DNA from: JAUYQR01 sp963822435 | GTDB lineage: Bacteria; Pseudomonadota; Alphaproteobacteria; Rhodobacterales; Rhodobacteraceae | Assembly (NCBI GenBank): GCA_963822435.1 | Contig: CAWGHN010000001.1 | Location: 186,001 to 250,000, forward strand | Reading direction: 5' to 3' | DNA length: 64,000 bases | Shown: one piece after another, positions 42,508-50,384 of the stretch | How the letters are laid out: each line of letters starts with the position of its first letter | Numbering within the stretch: the stretch's first letter is position 1 | The notes under the pieces: model-generated | What the model was told of the DNA's origin: nothing | Databases searched by the model: none | Seen by the model: the letters and a program-made list of their open reading frames with translations, nothing else | Position numbers and translations under genes: made by a program

Positions 42508-43500
42508 TCAGGCGTTGACGTCCACCACCACCCGTCCGCGCACCTGTCCGGCAAGGATCGCGGCGCCAAGGCGCGGCAGGTCAGCCAGTGTCGCGGTGGA
42601 GATCATCCCTTCCAGCAAATCCATCGGCATTTCGCGGACTATCCGGTTCCACGCCGTCACGCGCGTCGCATAGGGTTGCGTCACGCTGTCGATGCCAAGA
42701 AGGTTCACTCCGCGCAGCAGGAACGGAATCACCGTCGCGGGCAGCGCCGCACCACCTGCCAGCCCAACCGCCGCAACCGAAGCGCCATGCTTCATCTGGC
42801 CCAGGACGCGCGCCAGCATCGCCCCCCCGACCGCGTCAATGCAGCCAGCCCAGGTTTCCGGCTCCAGCGGGCGCTTCACGGTTTCGGCAAGCTCTGCCCT
42901 CGGCACGATCCGTGCCGCACCAAGTGCGCGCAGATAGTCCTCCGTCTCGGGCCGCCCGGTAACCCCGGCCACCTCGTAGCCTGCCCGCGCCAACAGCGCC
43001 ACGGCCACAGACCCGACCCCCCCGGCCGCCCCGGTCACCAGGACCGGCCCCTGACCCGGCTGCAAACCGTGCGCCTCCAGCGCCATCACGGCCAGCATCG
43101 CCGTGAACCCCGCCGTGCCGACCGCCATCGCCGCCCGCGTGGTCAGCCCCGCGGGCAGCGGCACCAGCCAATCCGCCTTCACCCGCGCCTTTTGGGCGTA
43201 CCCGCCCCAATGCGCCTCGCCCACACGCCAGCCGGTCAGCACCACCCGGTCGCCGGGGCGATAGCGGGCATCGTCCGACGCTTCGACCACCCCGGCAAAG
43301 TCGATGCCCGGCACATGCGGATAGGTGCGCACCAGGCCGCCCCCCGACCCGAGGCAAAGCCCGTCCTTGTAATTGACCGTGGAGTATTCGACAGCGACTG
43401 TCACCTCGCCGCCCGGAAGTGCGGCATCGTCCAGCGTTTGCACCGCCGCATGGGTTTTGCCCTCGGCATCCTTTTCCACCACCAGCGCCCTGAACGTCAT
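42508..43500 (-). CDS. acuI: acrylyl-CoA reductase (AcuI/YhdH family)
   Basis: The 330-residue medium-chain reductase opens MTFRALVVEKDAEGKTHAAV, has YPHVPGIDFAGVVEAS and the NADPH fingerprint VTGAAGGVGSVAVALL, and ends with QVRGRVVVDVNA, matching the AcuI family. AcuI reduces acryloyl-CoA to propionyl-CoA, which detoxifies acrylate from DMSP or 3-hydroxypropionate. No DMSP genes are adjacent. The start at 43500 follows GGAGAGAGCAGC. Confidence 0.88.
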   Translation of the reverse strand: MTFRALVVEKDAEGKTHAAVQTLDDAALPGGEVTVAVEYSTVNYKDGLCLGSGGGLVRTYPHVPGIDFAGVVEASDDARYRPGDRVVLTGWRVGEAHWGGYAQKARVKADWLVPLPAGLTTRAAMAVGTAGFTAMLAVMALEAHGLQPGQGPVLVTGAAGGVGSVAVALLARAGYEVAGVTGRPETEDYLRALGAARIVPRAELAETVKRPLEPETWAGCIDAVGGAMLARVLGQMKHGASVAAVGLAGGAALPATVIPFLLRGVNLLGIDSVTQPYATRVTAWNRIVREMPMDLLEGMISTATLADLPRLGAAILAGQVRGRVVVDVNA

Positions 43501-43656
43501 GCTGCTCTCTCCGTTGATTTGCCCCATCGGCATAGCAAACTTTGCGCCCGGCGAAACCCTGCTTGAGGTCCGCGCGGTGGAACGGCACAAGACACTGGCT
43601 TGATTATCGCTGGTCGGGCAATACAGTCATATCGCGTTCAATCAAAAGGTGATCCT

Positions 43657-44460
43657 GTGCGTCGGTTCTCGCTTGTGCTTTCCCTTGCCACGTCGCTTGC
43701 GCTTGGCACGACTGCTGCCAATGCCGCCCCGTGCAGCGACACCGGCGGTCGTTACGAAGATTGGAAGCCCGCGATGGCCGCCGAGGCTGCCGCCGCTGGG
43801 GTGGGTGATCGGGGCATCGCAGCCTTGATGGGAACCTCCTACTCCAAGGCCACCATCTCGGCCGACCGCAACCAGAAAAGCTTCAAATACAGTCTCGACA
43901 AATTCCTTCAGGTGCGCGGTGCCGATACCATCGTTGCACAAGGCCGCTCGCGCAGGAAGAAGAACCCCGACTTCTACGCCAGCCTCGAGGCGGAGTATGG
44001 CGTGCCAGCGGGCGTCATCATCGCCATTCACGGCATGGAAACCGCCTTTGGCGGCTTCATGGGCGATACCAATGTCGTCTCGGCCATCGCCACCCTGGCT
44101 TACGATTGCCGCCGCACCGACTTTTTCACCCCCCATCTCGTCGCTGCGCTGAAACTTGTCGATCGCGGGTCGATCAGCACCAAATCCATCGGCGCAAGGC
44201 ACGGCGAACTTGGGCACACCCAGTTCCTGCCGGGCAACGCCCTGACCTACGGCGTGGATGGCAATGGCGACGGTGTGGTCGACCTCAACAACGTCACCGA
44301 CGCGCTGGCATCGACGGCGAATTTCCTGCGCCAGAAGGGCTGGAAGCCGGGCAAGGGCTATCAGGAAGGCGAACCGAACTTCGCCGTGATCAAGGAATGG
44401 AACGCCGCCAAGGTCTACCAGCAGGCCATCGCGCTGATGGGTGCACGTATCGACGGCTGA
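43657..44460 (+). CDS. lytic murein transglycosylase, MltB-like
   Basis: The 267-residue secreted protein starts with GTG 43657 (AAAAGGTGATCCT upstream) and has a signal peptide ending at ANAA (about 23). The SLT_2/MltB-type catalytic region is recognised from GVPAGVIIAIHGMETAFGGF, with the catalytic glutamate in HGMETAFG, and GHTQFLPGNALTYGVDGNGD. It cleaves the glycan strands of peptidoglycan. It is shorter than E. coli MltB and lacks a lipobox, so it is probably periplasmic and soluble. Confidence 0.88.
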   Translation: MRRFSLVLSLATSLALGTTAANAAPCSDTGGRYEDWKPAMAAEAAAAGVGDRGIAALMGTSYSKATISADRNQKSFKYSLDKFLQVRGADTIVAQGRSRRKKNPDFYASLEAEYGVPAGVIIAIHGMETAFGGFMGDTNVVSAIATLAYDCRRTDFFTPHLVAALKLVDRGSISTKSIGARHGELGHTQFLPGNALTYGVDGNGDGVVDLNNVTDALASTANFLRQKGWKPGKGYQEGEPNFAVIKEWNAAKVYQQAIALMGARIDG

Positions 44461-44514
44461 GGCCCGATAAAACCCTCTTGCGCCAAACCGCAGCCTCGCT
44501 TACCAAGCGCCGCA

Positions 44515-44595
44515 GTGGCCCGTTCGTCTATCGGTTAGGACACCTGGTTTTCAACCAGGTAAGAGGGGTTCGACTCCCCTACGGGCTGCCACTTC
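44515..44595. repeat. 81-bp exact direct repeat containing tRNA-Glu, copy 2
   Basis: This segment is identical to 42422-42502. A shorter shared motif, ACCGCAGCCTCG, occurs upstream of both copies (42341 and 44487) at different distances. Confidence 0.85.
44517..44591 (+). tRNA. tRNA-Glu (anticodon TTC), copy 2
   Basis: The 75 bases are identical to the gene at 42424, with the same anticodon TTC and encoded CCA. It lies between the transglycosylase and the solute-binding protein genes. Confidence 0.97.
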
Positions 44596-44686
44596 CCTTA
44601 TGTTTCAAACTTCCAACGCCAGTGTGACTGGCGTTTCAGCCGATGTTCGGTTTGATGAGCGCGAACCCTCCGCAACAGGAACCGAC

Positions 44687-45904
44687 ATGCTCCGCAGCCT
44701 TGCCCTTGCCACCCTGCTTCTTGCCTCCACCGCCCATGCCGACACCGCCGACGGCGAGGCTCTGAAGGCGATGACCTGGGATCAGATCGTGGCAGAAGCC
44801 AAGGGCGGCACGGTAAACTGGTTCATGTGGGGCGGTTCGGATGTCATCAACCAGTATGTCTCCGACCATGTCGGCGGCATCCTTGCGCGGGATTACGGCA
44901 TCACCCTGAACCGGGTTGGCGTGACCGATGCGGCCGAGGTGGTGAACCTCGTGCTGTCGGAAAAAGCCGCAGGCGTGACCGATGCGGGCAGCGTCGACCT
45001 GATCTGGATCAATGGCGAAAACTTCCGGTCGATGCGGCAAGGCGACCTCGCGTTTTGCGGCTATACCGCCCTCATGCCAAACAACACCCTGGTGAATTGG
45101 GAAAACCCGGCCATCGCCAATGATTTCGGCGTGCCGGTCGATGGCTGTGAAGTGCCGTGGAACACCGCGCAATTCGCCTTTGCCCACGACAGCGCGACAC
45201 TGCCCGCGCCGCCCACGTCGATCCCGGCCCTTATCGACTGGATCAAGGCCAACCCCGGCCGCTTCACCTACCCCGCCCCGCCAGATTTCACCGGCTCGGT
45301 CTTTGTGCGCCATGTCTTTTACTACGCCGCAGGCGGAGCAGAAAACCTGCTCGGCCCGTTCGATCAGGCCAAGTATGACGCCGCCGCCGCCAAGACCTGG
45401 GCGATCCTGAACGAGATCGAGCCGTTCCTTTGGCGCGAAGGCCAGACCTACCCGAACACCATCGTCCAGTTGAACGAGCTTTTCGCCAACAGCGAGGTGG
45501 CCCTGACGTTCAACTACGAACCGGCCCAGTTCGGCCTTGCCGTGACCGCCGGCACCTACCCGGAAACCACCCGGTCTTTCGGGCTGAGCGACGGCACCAT
45601 CGGCAATACCAACTACACGCTGATCCCGTTCAACTCACCGAACAAGGCGGCAGCGCTGGTCGTGCAGAACCTGCTTTTGTCGGCCGAAGAACAGTTGGAA
45701 AAGGCCAAGCCCGAGGTGTGGGGTGCCGCACCCGCCATCGACATCACCCGAACCTCTGCCGAAATCCAGGCTGGCTTTGCGGCAATCAAGGCGCACCCGT
45801 CGGTGGTTCCGGCATCCGATCTGGCAAAGGCGGCCCTCCCCGAACTGCAAGCCGATTGGATCACCGCAATCGAAGACGGCTGGCGCGCCAACGTCGGCAA
45901 CTGA
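44687..45904 (+). CDS. ABC transporter substrate-binding protein, YnjB-like
   Basis: The 405-residue periplasmic binding protein has a signal peptide ending at AHAD (about 18) and an extracellular solute-binding fold with WFMWGGSDVINQYVSDHVGG, DLIWINGENFRSM and LPAPPTSIPALIDWIKANPG. The order binding protein, two permeases and ATPase and the sequence style match the YnjBCD family, whose natural substrate is not established. ATG 44687 is chosen because the signal peptide starts there; longer frames extend upstream. Confidence 0.85.
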   Translation: MLRSLALATLLLASTAHADTADGEALKAMTWDQIVAEAKGGTVNWFMWGGSDVINQYVSDHVGGILARDYGITLNRVGVTDAAEVVNLVLSEKAAGVTDAGSVDLIWINGENFRSMRQGDLAFCGYTALMPNNTLVNWENPAIANDFGVPVDGCEVPWNTAQFAFAHDSATLPAPPTSIPALIDWIKANPGRFTYPAPPDFTGSVFVRHVFYYAAGGAENLLGPFDQAKYDAAAAKTWAILNEIEPFLWREGQTYPNTIVQLNELFANSEVALTFNYEPAQFGLAVTAGTYPETTRSFGLSDGTIGNTNYTLIPFNSPNKAAALVVQNLLLSAEEQLEKAKPEVWGAAPAIDITRTSAEIQAGFAAIKAHPSVVPASDLAKAALPELQADWITAIEDGWRANVGN

Positions 45905-45970
45905 CGGCGCGGCTTGCCGCCCGCGTCATCCTCGCGCACTCTCCTGCCAACGCCCTTCAGACCCGCGAGC

Positions 45971-46834
45971 ATGTCAGACCGGACCCGGACCCTTTTCCTC
46001 CTTGCACCGGCGATCCTTGTGATCGGCGGGCTGTTCGTTGCATCCCTCGCCCTTGGGCTGGTCCGCTCTTTTGGCTACCTGCCCGCCATCGGCCTGACTG
46101 ATCCGACCCTTGGTGCCTACAGGGCTGTGCTGACAGACCCCGCCTTCCTGCGCTCGCTCGGCCTCACGCTCTGGATTGCTCTTGCCTCCACGGCGATTGC
46201 CGCAGTCGTCGCACTTGGCGCTGCGCTCTTGTTGCGCCAAACCTTCCCCGGCCGGGCGCTTGCGTTGTTCCTGTTCCAGCTGAACCTCACCATTCCCCAC
46301 ATCGTCGGCGCGATCGGCATCCTGTATCTCTTTTCGCAATCGGGCAGCTTCGCCCGCCTTGCCCATGCCACCCACCTCATCACCACCCCCGCCGACTTTC
46401 CCGCGCTGGTGTTCGACCCGTATGCCATCGGCATCATCCTCACCTACGTCTGGAAAGAGGTGCCGTTCATCGGCCTCATCCTCCTCGCCCGGATGCAGAC
46501 CATCGGTGCCGACTACGAAGCGGTCGGGCGCAGCCACGGTGCGACGCGGGGGCAGGCGATCCGCCACATCCTGCTGCCGCTGCTGATGCCCAGCCTCGTC
46601 GGCGCCTCGGCCCTGACCTTCGCGTTCACCTTCGGCGCTTACGAAATTCCGGCCTTGCTTGGCGCCAGTTTCCCAAAGGCGCTGCCTGTGCTGGCCTATC
46701 AAAGCTTCACCGACGTGGACCTTACCGCCCGCCCCGAAGCCCTTGCAATGGCCATCGTCATCGCTCTGATCGGCGCCGTGATGCTGGCAATCGTTTTCTC
46801 GCTCCAGACCTGCACCGACGATGCCGACAGGTAG
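45971..46834 (+). CDS. ABC transporter permease 1 of the YnjBCD-like system
   Basis: The 287-residue inner-membrane protein has about six hydrophobic segments and the EAA-type loop EAVGRSHGATRGQAIRHILL that contacts the ATPase. YnjC of E. coli is one long fused permease; here it is split into two genes. It overlaps the second permease gene by 14 bases. Confidence 0.85.
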   Translation: MSDRTRTLFLLAPAILVIGGLFVASLALGLVRSFGYLPAIGLTDPTLGAYRAVLTDPAFLRSLGLTLWIALASTAIAAVVALGAALLLRQTFPGRALALFLFQLNLTIPHIVGAIGILYLFSQSGSFARLAHATHLITTPADFPALVFDPYAIGIILTYVWKEVPFIGLILLARMQTIGADYEAVGRSHGATRGQAIRHILLPLLMPSLVGASALTFAFTFGAYEIPALLGASFPKALPVLAYQSFTDVDLTARPEALAMAIVIALIGAVMLAIVFSLQTCTDDADR

Positions 46835-47630
46835 AACCCTCCGCCTCGTCTCGCTTGTGGTGCTGGTCGGATGGCTGGTGTTGCCGCTGATCCCGCTTGG
46901 GGTCTGGTCCGTCGCGCGTGGCTGGCGCTTCCCTGATCTTCTGCCACCAACCCTGACCTTCGACGCCTGGCGCTACGCGCTTTCGCCCACCTCGGGCGTG
47001 CTGCAAAGCCTTGGCGTCACCACCGCCGTCGCCCTCGCCGCCACCACGCTTGCGATCCTGATCGGCGTTCCGGCCGGGCGCGCACTTGGTCTGCACCGCT
47101 TTCCCGGCAAACGGCTGGTGGAGCTTTTGATCCTTGCGCCCGCGATCGTGCCGGGCATTGCGGTCGTGTTCGGCCTGCACGAGGTTTTCCTTGCCCTCGG
47201 CCTGACCGGCACCATTGCCGGCGTGATCCTCGTCCACCTGATCCCGGCGCTGCCTTACATGATCCTTGTCATGGCGGGCATCTTCGCGCGCTTCGACACC
47301 ACGCTGGAAGACCAGGCCCGCTGCCTTGGCGCGACGCCGGCGCAGGTGTTTCTGCATGTCACCTTGCCGGCGATCCTGCCCGGCATCCTCGTCGGCGGCC
47401 TGTTTGCCTTTCTGATCTCGTGGTCGCAGTACATCCTGACGCTGGTCATCGGCGGCGGGCGGGTGCAGACCCTGCCGCTGTTGCTGTTCTCCTTTGCTAC
47501 CTCGGGGCGCAATGACGTCACCGGGGCCATCACCCTGATCTATGTCTTGCCAGGCCTTGTGATCCTTGCCCTTGCCGCCCGACATCTGACAGGCCGCAGC
47601 CCCGCGCTTGCCGCAGGGGGCAGGTTGTGA
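46821..47630 (+). CDS. ABC transporter permease 2 of the YnjBCD-like system
   Basis: The 269-residue permease has six hydrophobic segments and its own EAA loop (EDQARCLGATPAQVFLHVTL). It starts inside the end of the first permease gene and its stop overlaps the ATPase start (GTGA at 47627-47630), so the four genes form one operon with tightly coupled translation. Confidence 0.86.
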   Translation: MPTGRTLRLVSLVVLVGWLVLPLIPLGVWSVARGWRFPDLLPPTLTFDAWRYALSPTSGVLQSLGVTTAVALAATTLAILIGVPAGRALGLHRFPGKRLVELLILAPAIVPGIAVVFGLHEVFLALGLTGTIAGVILVHLIPALPYMILVMAGIFARFDTTLEDQARCLGATPAQVFLHVTLPAILPGILVGGLFAFLISWSQYILTLVIGGGRVQTLPLLLFSFATSGRNDVTGAITLIYVLPGLVILALAARHLTGRSPALAAGGRL

Positions 47631-48670
47631 CGCAGGTATCGCTTCACGCGCTGACCAAGCACTATCCGGGCGCACTGGCTCCCGCGGTCGATGATCTGAA
47701 CCTTGACCTTGCGCCGGGGTCGCTGACGGCGCTCCTCGGGCCGTCGGGCTGCGGCAAGACAACCACGATGCGCCTGATCGCGGGCCTCTTGGACCCGACC
47801 TCCGGCGACATCCGACTTGACGGAACCTCCGTCCTCGCCATCCCGCCGGAGCGGCGCGGCGTGGTGATGGTGTTCCAGAACCATCTCCTTTTCCCGCATA
47901 TGTCGGTTGCCGAAAACGTCGGGTTCGGCCTTCGCATGCAGGGCCGACCAACGTCGGAAACGGCCCGCCGCACCGAGGAAATTCTTGCCCGCGTGCAGTT
48001 GACCGGCTTCGCCCGCCGCCGCCCGACCGAGCTTTCGGGCGGCCAGCAGCAGCGGGTCGCCCTTGCCCGCGCGCTGATCCTGCGGCCAAAGGTGCTGTTG
48101 CTGGACGAACCGCTTTCGAACCTTGACGCACATCTGCGCGGCGAGATGCGTGACCTTATCCGCGACTTGCAGCGCGAAACCGGCATCACCACGCTTGTCG
48201 TCACCCATGACCAATCCGAAGCCACGATCCTCGCGGACCAGATCGCCTTGCTGCTGGACGGCAAACTTCGCCAGGTTGCCACCCCGGCAGAGCTGTACTC
48301 CCGTCCTGCTGACACCGCAGTTGCGCGGTTCTTTGGCGGCGCGAACTTCATCACCGGGCAATCCCGCGCCGGTCAGTTCCTCTCCGCCCTCGGGCCGCTG
48401 CGCCTGCCGCCGGATGCGCCCGATGGCGACGGCATCCTGACCTTCCGCCCAGAGGCGATCGAGACAGGCGGCTTTGGCGAAAACTCGCTGGCCGTAGTGG
48501 TTGGCGACCGAGCCTTCCTTGGGTCTCAAACCCGGGTCACGCTGCAAGCAGGGCCGGTCATGATCGAGGCGCTCTTGCCCCCGGCAACTGCGGCGGCCTT
48601 GCCAGGTGGCATGGCGTTGCGCATCACGCTTCCGCCGGCGGCACTGTGGGTGCTGCCAGCCGTTCGCTAG
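47627..48670 (+). CDS. ABC transporter ATP-binding protein of the YnjBCD-like system
   Basis: The 347-residue ATPase has Walker A GPSGCGKTT (about 38-46), Q-loop MVFQNHLLFPHM, signature LSGGQQQRVALARAL, Walker B VLLLDEP and the switch H in VVTHDQSEA. A C-terminal regulatory TOBE-like part (about 240-347) resembles those of iron, spermidine and sulfate importers. It starts with GTG overlapping the permease stop. Its 3' end overlaps the convergent diguanylate cyclase gene by four bases. Confidence 0.88.
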   Translation: MTQVSLHALTKHYPGALAPAVDDLNLDLAPGSLTALLGPSGCGKTTTMRLIAGLLDPTSGDIRLDGTSVLAIPPERRGVVMVFQNHLLFPHMSVAENVGFGLRMQGRPTSETARRTEEILARVQLTGFARRRPTELSGGQQQRVALARALILRPKVLLLDEPLSNLDAHLRGEMRDLIRDLQRETGITTLVVTHDQSEATILADQIALLLDGKLRQVATPAELYSRPADTAVARFFGGANFITGQSRAGQFLSALGPLRLPPDAPDGDGILTFRPEAIETGGFGENSLAVVVGDRAFLGSQTRVTLQAGPVMIEALLPPATAAALPGGMALRITLPPAALWVLPAVR

Positions 48671-49716
48671 GGTAAGACGTTGTTAACCGGCCGGCGCACC
48701 CCAGCGCTCCCCTTGTCAAAGGCCAGCGCCGCCCGCCCCCGACCAGCACGCTTTGCCCGGTAAAGCGCCGCATCCGCATCTGCCAGAAGCAGCGCCGGAT
48801 CGGGATAGGCGTGGTCGATCGACCGCCCGATGCCGACGCTTGCTGACACCCGGGCCACCTGACCCTCGAACAGGATCGGCTCCGAAACGCCGGCAATGAT
48901 CCGTTCAGCCACGGCAACCAGGTGGTCGGCTTCGGTCTGCCCTGCAAGGATCAGCACGAACTCGTCGCCACCGATGCGCGCGGCGCAATCCTCTGCCCGG
49001 GTCTGGCGCCGCAGCACCCGTGCCACTTCGCCCAAGACAAGATCCCCGGCGGCATGACCAAGGCTGTCGTTCACCGTCTTGAAGTAGTCCAGATCCATGT
49101 GCAGCACGCCAAACGGCACGCCCGTCGCGCAAAGCCGCGCGAGGTAGGCATCCGCCGCGCGACGGTTCTTCAACCCGGTCAGCGGGTCGGTGATCGCCTC
49201 CTCCTCCGCCGCAAGGCGCGCGCCGTCCAGCCGCAGGTTCAAGCCGCGCAATTCGGCCGTGACGGCGTGGTTCGCCTCGGCCAGATAGAGCAGTTCCATC
49301 GCAAGGTCGGTGGGGGCAAAATCTGCGACGGTCAACCGATAGGCACGAACCGCGGCAACGACATCGATCCCGAAACTGAGGTTGATCAGCACTTGCCCGC
49401 TTTCCGGCAACGCCATCGCAAGGCCGCGCATGCCCGTCCGCACCGCGCCCGGCACCCGGTCGCGTGGATATAGCCGCAGCCGCCTGCCGCCGCGCGCCAT
49501 GATGTCCGCCAAGGACGCCGCCCCGCCCGAGGCGCGAAGTTCGAAAAGATCACCGAATTCGGACCCCATCAACGCCCGCCCCGGAAACACGCGCGACAGC
49601 GTAGGACCGGCCCGCTCCACCACCCCGTCCTGTCCGACCAGAAGGTGCATCGGCATGAACCGGTCCAGCACCGCTCCATCCCACAAAAGAACCTGCTCCG
49701 GCATCAGTCCGTGCAT
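48667..49716 (-). CDS. diguanylate cyclase with N-terminal HNOBA domain
   Basis: The 349-residue protein has an HNOBA-like sensor-partner domain (about 15-130, LDRFMPMHLLVGQDGVVERA), a helical linker (LYLAEANHAVTAELRGLN) and a GGDEF domain (about 172-335) with active-site RIGGDEF. The inhibitory I-site RAED lies five residues before GGDEF, so product feedback should work. HNOBA domains normally sit beside an H-NOX partner, and the H-NOX gene ends one base before this start. It makes cyclic di-GMP in the cytoplasm. Confidence 0.88.
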   Translation of the reverse strand: MHGLMPEQVLLWDGAVLDRFMPMHLLVGQDGVVERAGPTLSRVFPGRALMGSEFGDLFELRASGGAASLADIMARGGRRLRLYPRDRVPGAVRTGMRGLAMALPESGQVLINLSFGIDVVAAVRAYRLTVADFAPTDLAMELLYLAEANHAVTAELRGLNLRLDGARLAAEEEAITDPLTGLKNRRAADAYLARLCATGVPFGVLHMDLDYFKTVNDSLGHAAGDLVLGEVARVLRRQTRAEDCAARIGGDEFVLILAGQTEADHLVAVAERIIAGVSEPILFEGQVARVSASVGIGRSIDHAYPDPALLLADADAALYRAKRAGRGRAALAFDKGSAGVRRPVNNVLP

Positions 49717-50292
49717 CTACGCCCCCGGCATCGCAAGATCGAAGCGTCGGCCGGTGGTGTGGCGGATCTCCGGCACGTCGATGCGGATGGTCTCGCTCGC
49801 CACATAGTCGATCACGACCAGCGCGCCGTAGTCATCTGCCATCGCCATCACCACCCCCCCAAGGATGCGCGTCGCCCCGGCAATCGGGAACTTGCAGGTC
49901 AGGCAGAACCGATCCGGCCCGACCTCTTGCAGCACAAGATCCGGCACCTGAAGATCCGGCAGTGCCAGGCGCGCGCGGTCGGGCAATTCTTCCAGCGAAT
50001 AGAGAAAATCGGTGAACCCGACGCCACCGAACCGCAAAAGCCGCCGAACCCCTTCGTGCCGGGGGTTGGTGACAAGGTGGGTTCCCAGGTCTTCCCACAA
50101 CACATCGGCCGGTCGGTTCAAGACCTGTGCCGCAGCCTGCGCCACGCGATCCGCCATGCCGTCGCCGTAGCGCAGCATCGGTTCAAACCCGTCCACCGGC
50201 AAGGTCGCTTCGCGCACCACCGCAGCCCAGACCTCGGCACCAAAGGTGCCGCGCAGATAGGCTTGCATCGACCGCAGCATCAGACCTTGCAT
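49717..50292 (-). CDS. H-NOX (heme NO/O2-binding) domain protein lacking canonical heme residues
   Basis: The 191-residue single-domain protein matches H-NOX in length and layout (MQGLMLRSMQAYLRGTFGAE at the start). The segment that normally holds the proximal heme histidine, L(D/E)xLH, reads LEELPDRAR with proline at P104. The YxSxR heme-propionate motif expected about 30 residues later is replaced by LTCKFPI (about 131-137). Heme binding in the usual manner therefore looks lost. It is directly upstream of an HNOBA-GGDEF gene, so it probably still controls that cyclase. ATG 50292 follows AGGGGGCGCGGA. Confidence 0.78.
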   Translation of the reverse strand: MQGLMLRSMQAYLRGTFGAEVWAAVVREATLPVDGFEPMLRYGDGMADRVAQAAAQVLNRPADVLWEDLGTHLVTNPRHEGVRRLLRFGGVGFTDFLYSLEELPDRARLALPDLQVPDLVLQEVGPDRFCLTCKFPIAGATRILGGVVMAMADDYGALVVIDYVASETIRIDVPEIRHTTGRRFDLAMPGA

Positions 50293-50384
50293 TCCGCGCC
50301 CCCTTCTTCGCAGCACAAGCCTACGACCCTCGGGTTAACAAATCGTCGCCAAGCGCCAGGCGGCTTGATCGAAAACACCCTGAA

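Noticed and set aside
42422..44595. The tRNA-Glu pair as att sites of an integrated element.
   Set aside because: The intervening genes are an AcuI reductase and a lytic transglycosylase with normal base composition and no integrase, so an integrated element is not supported.
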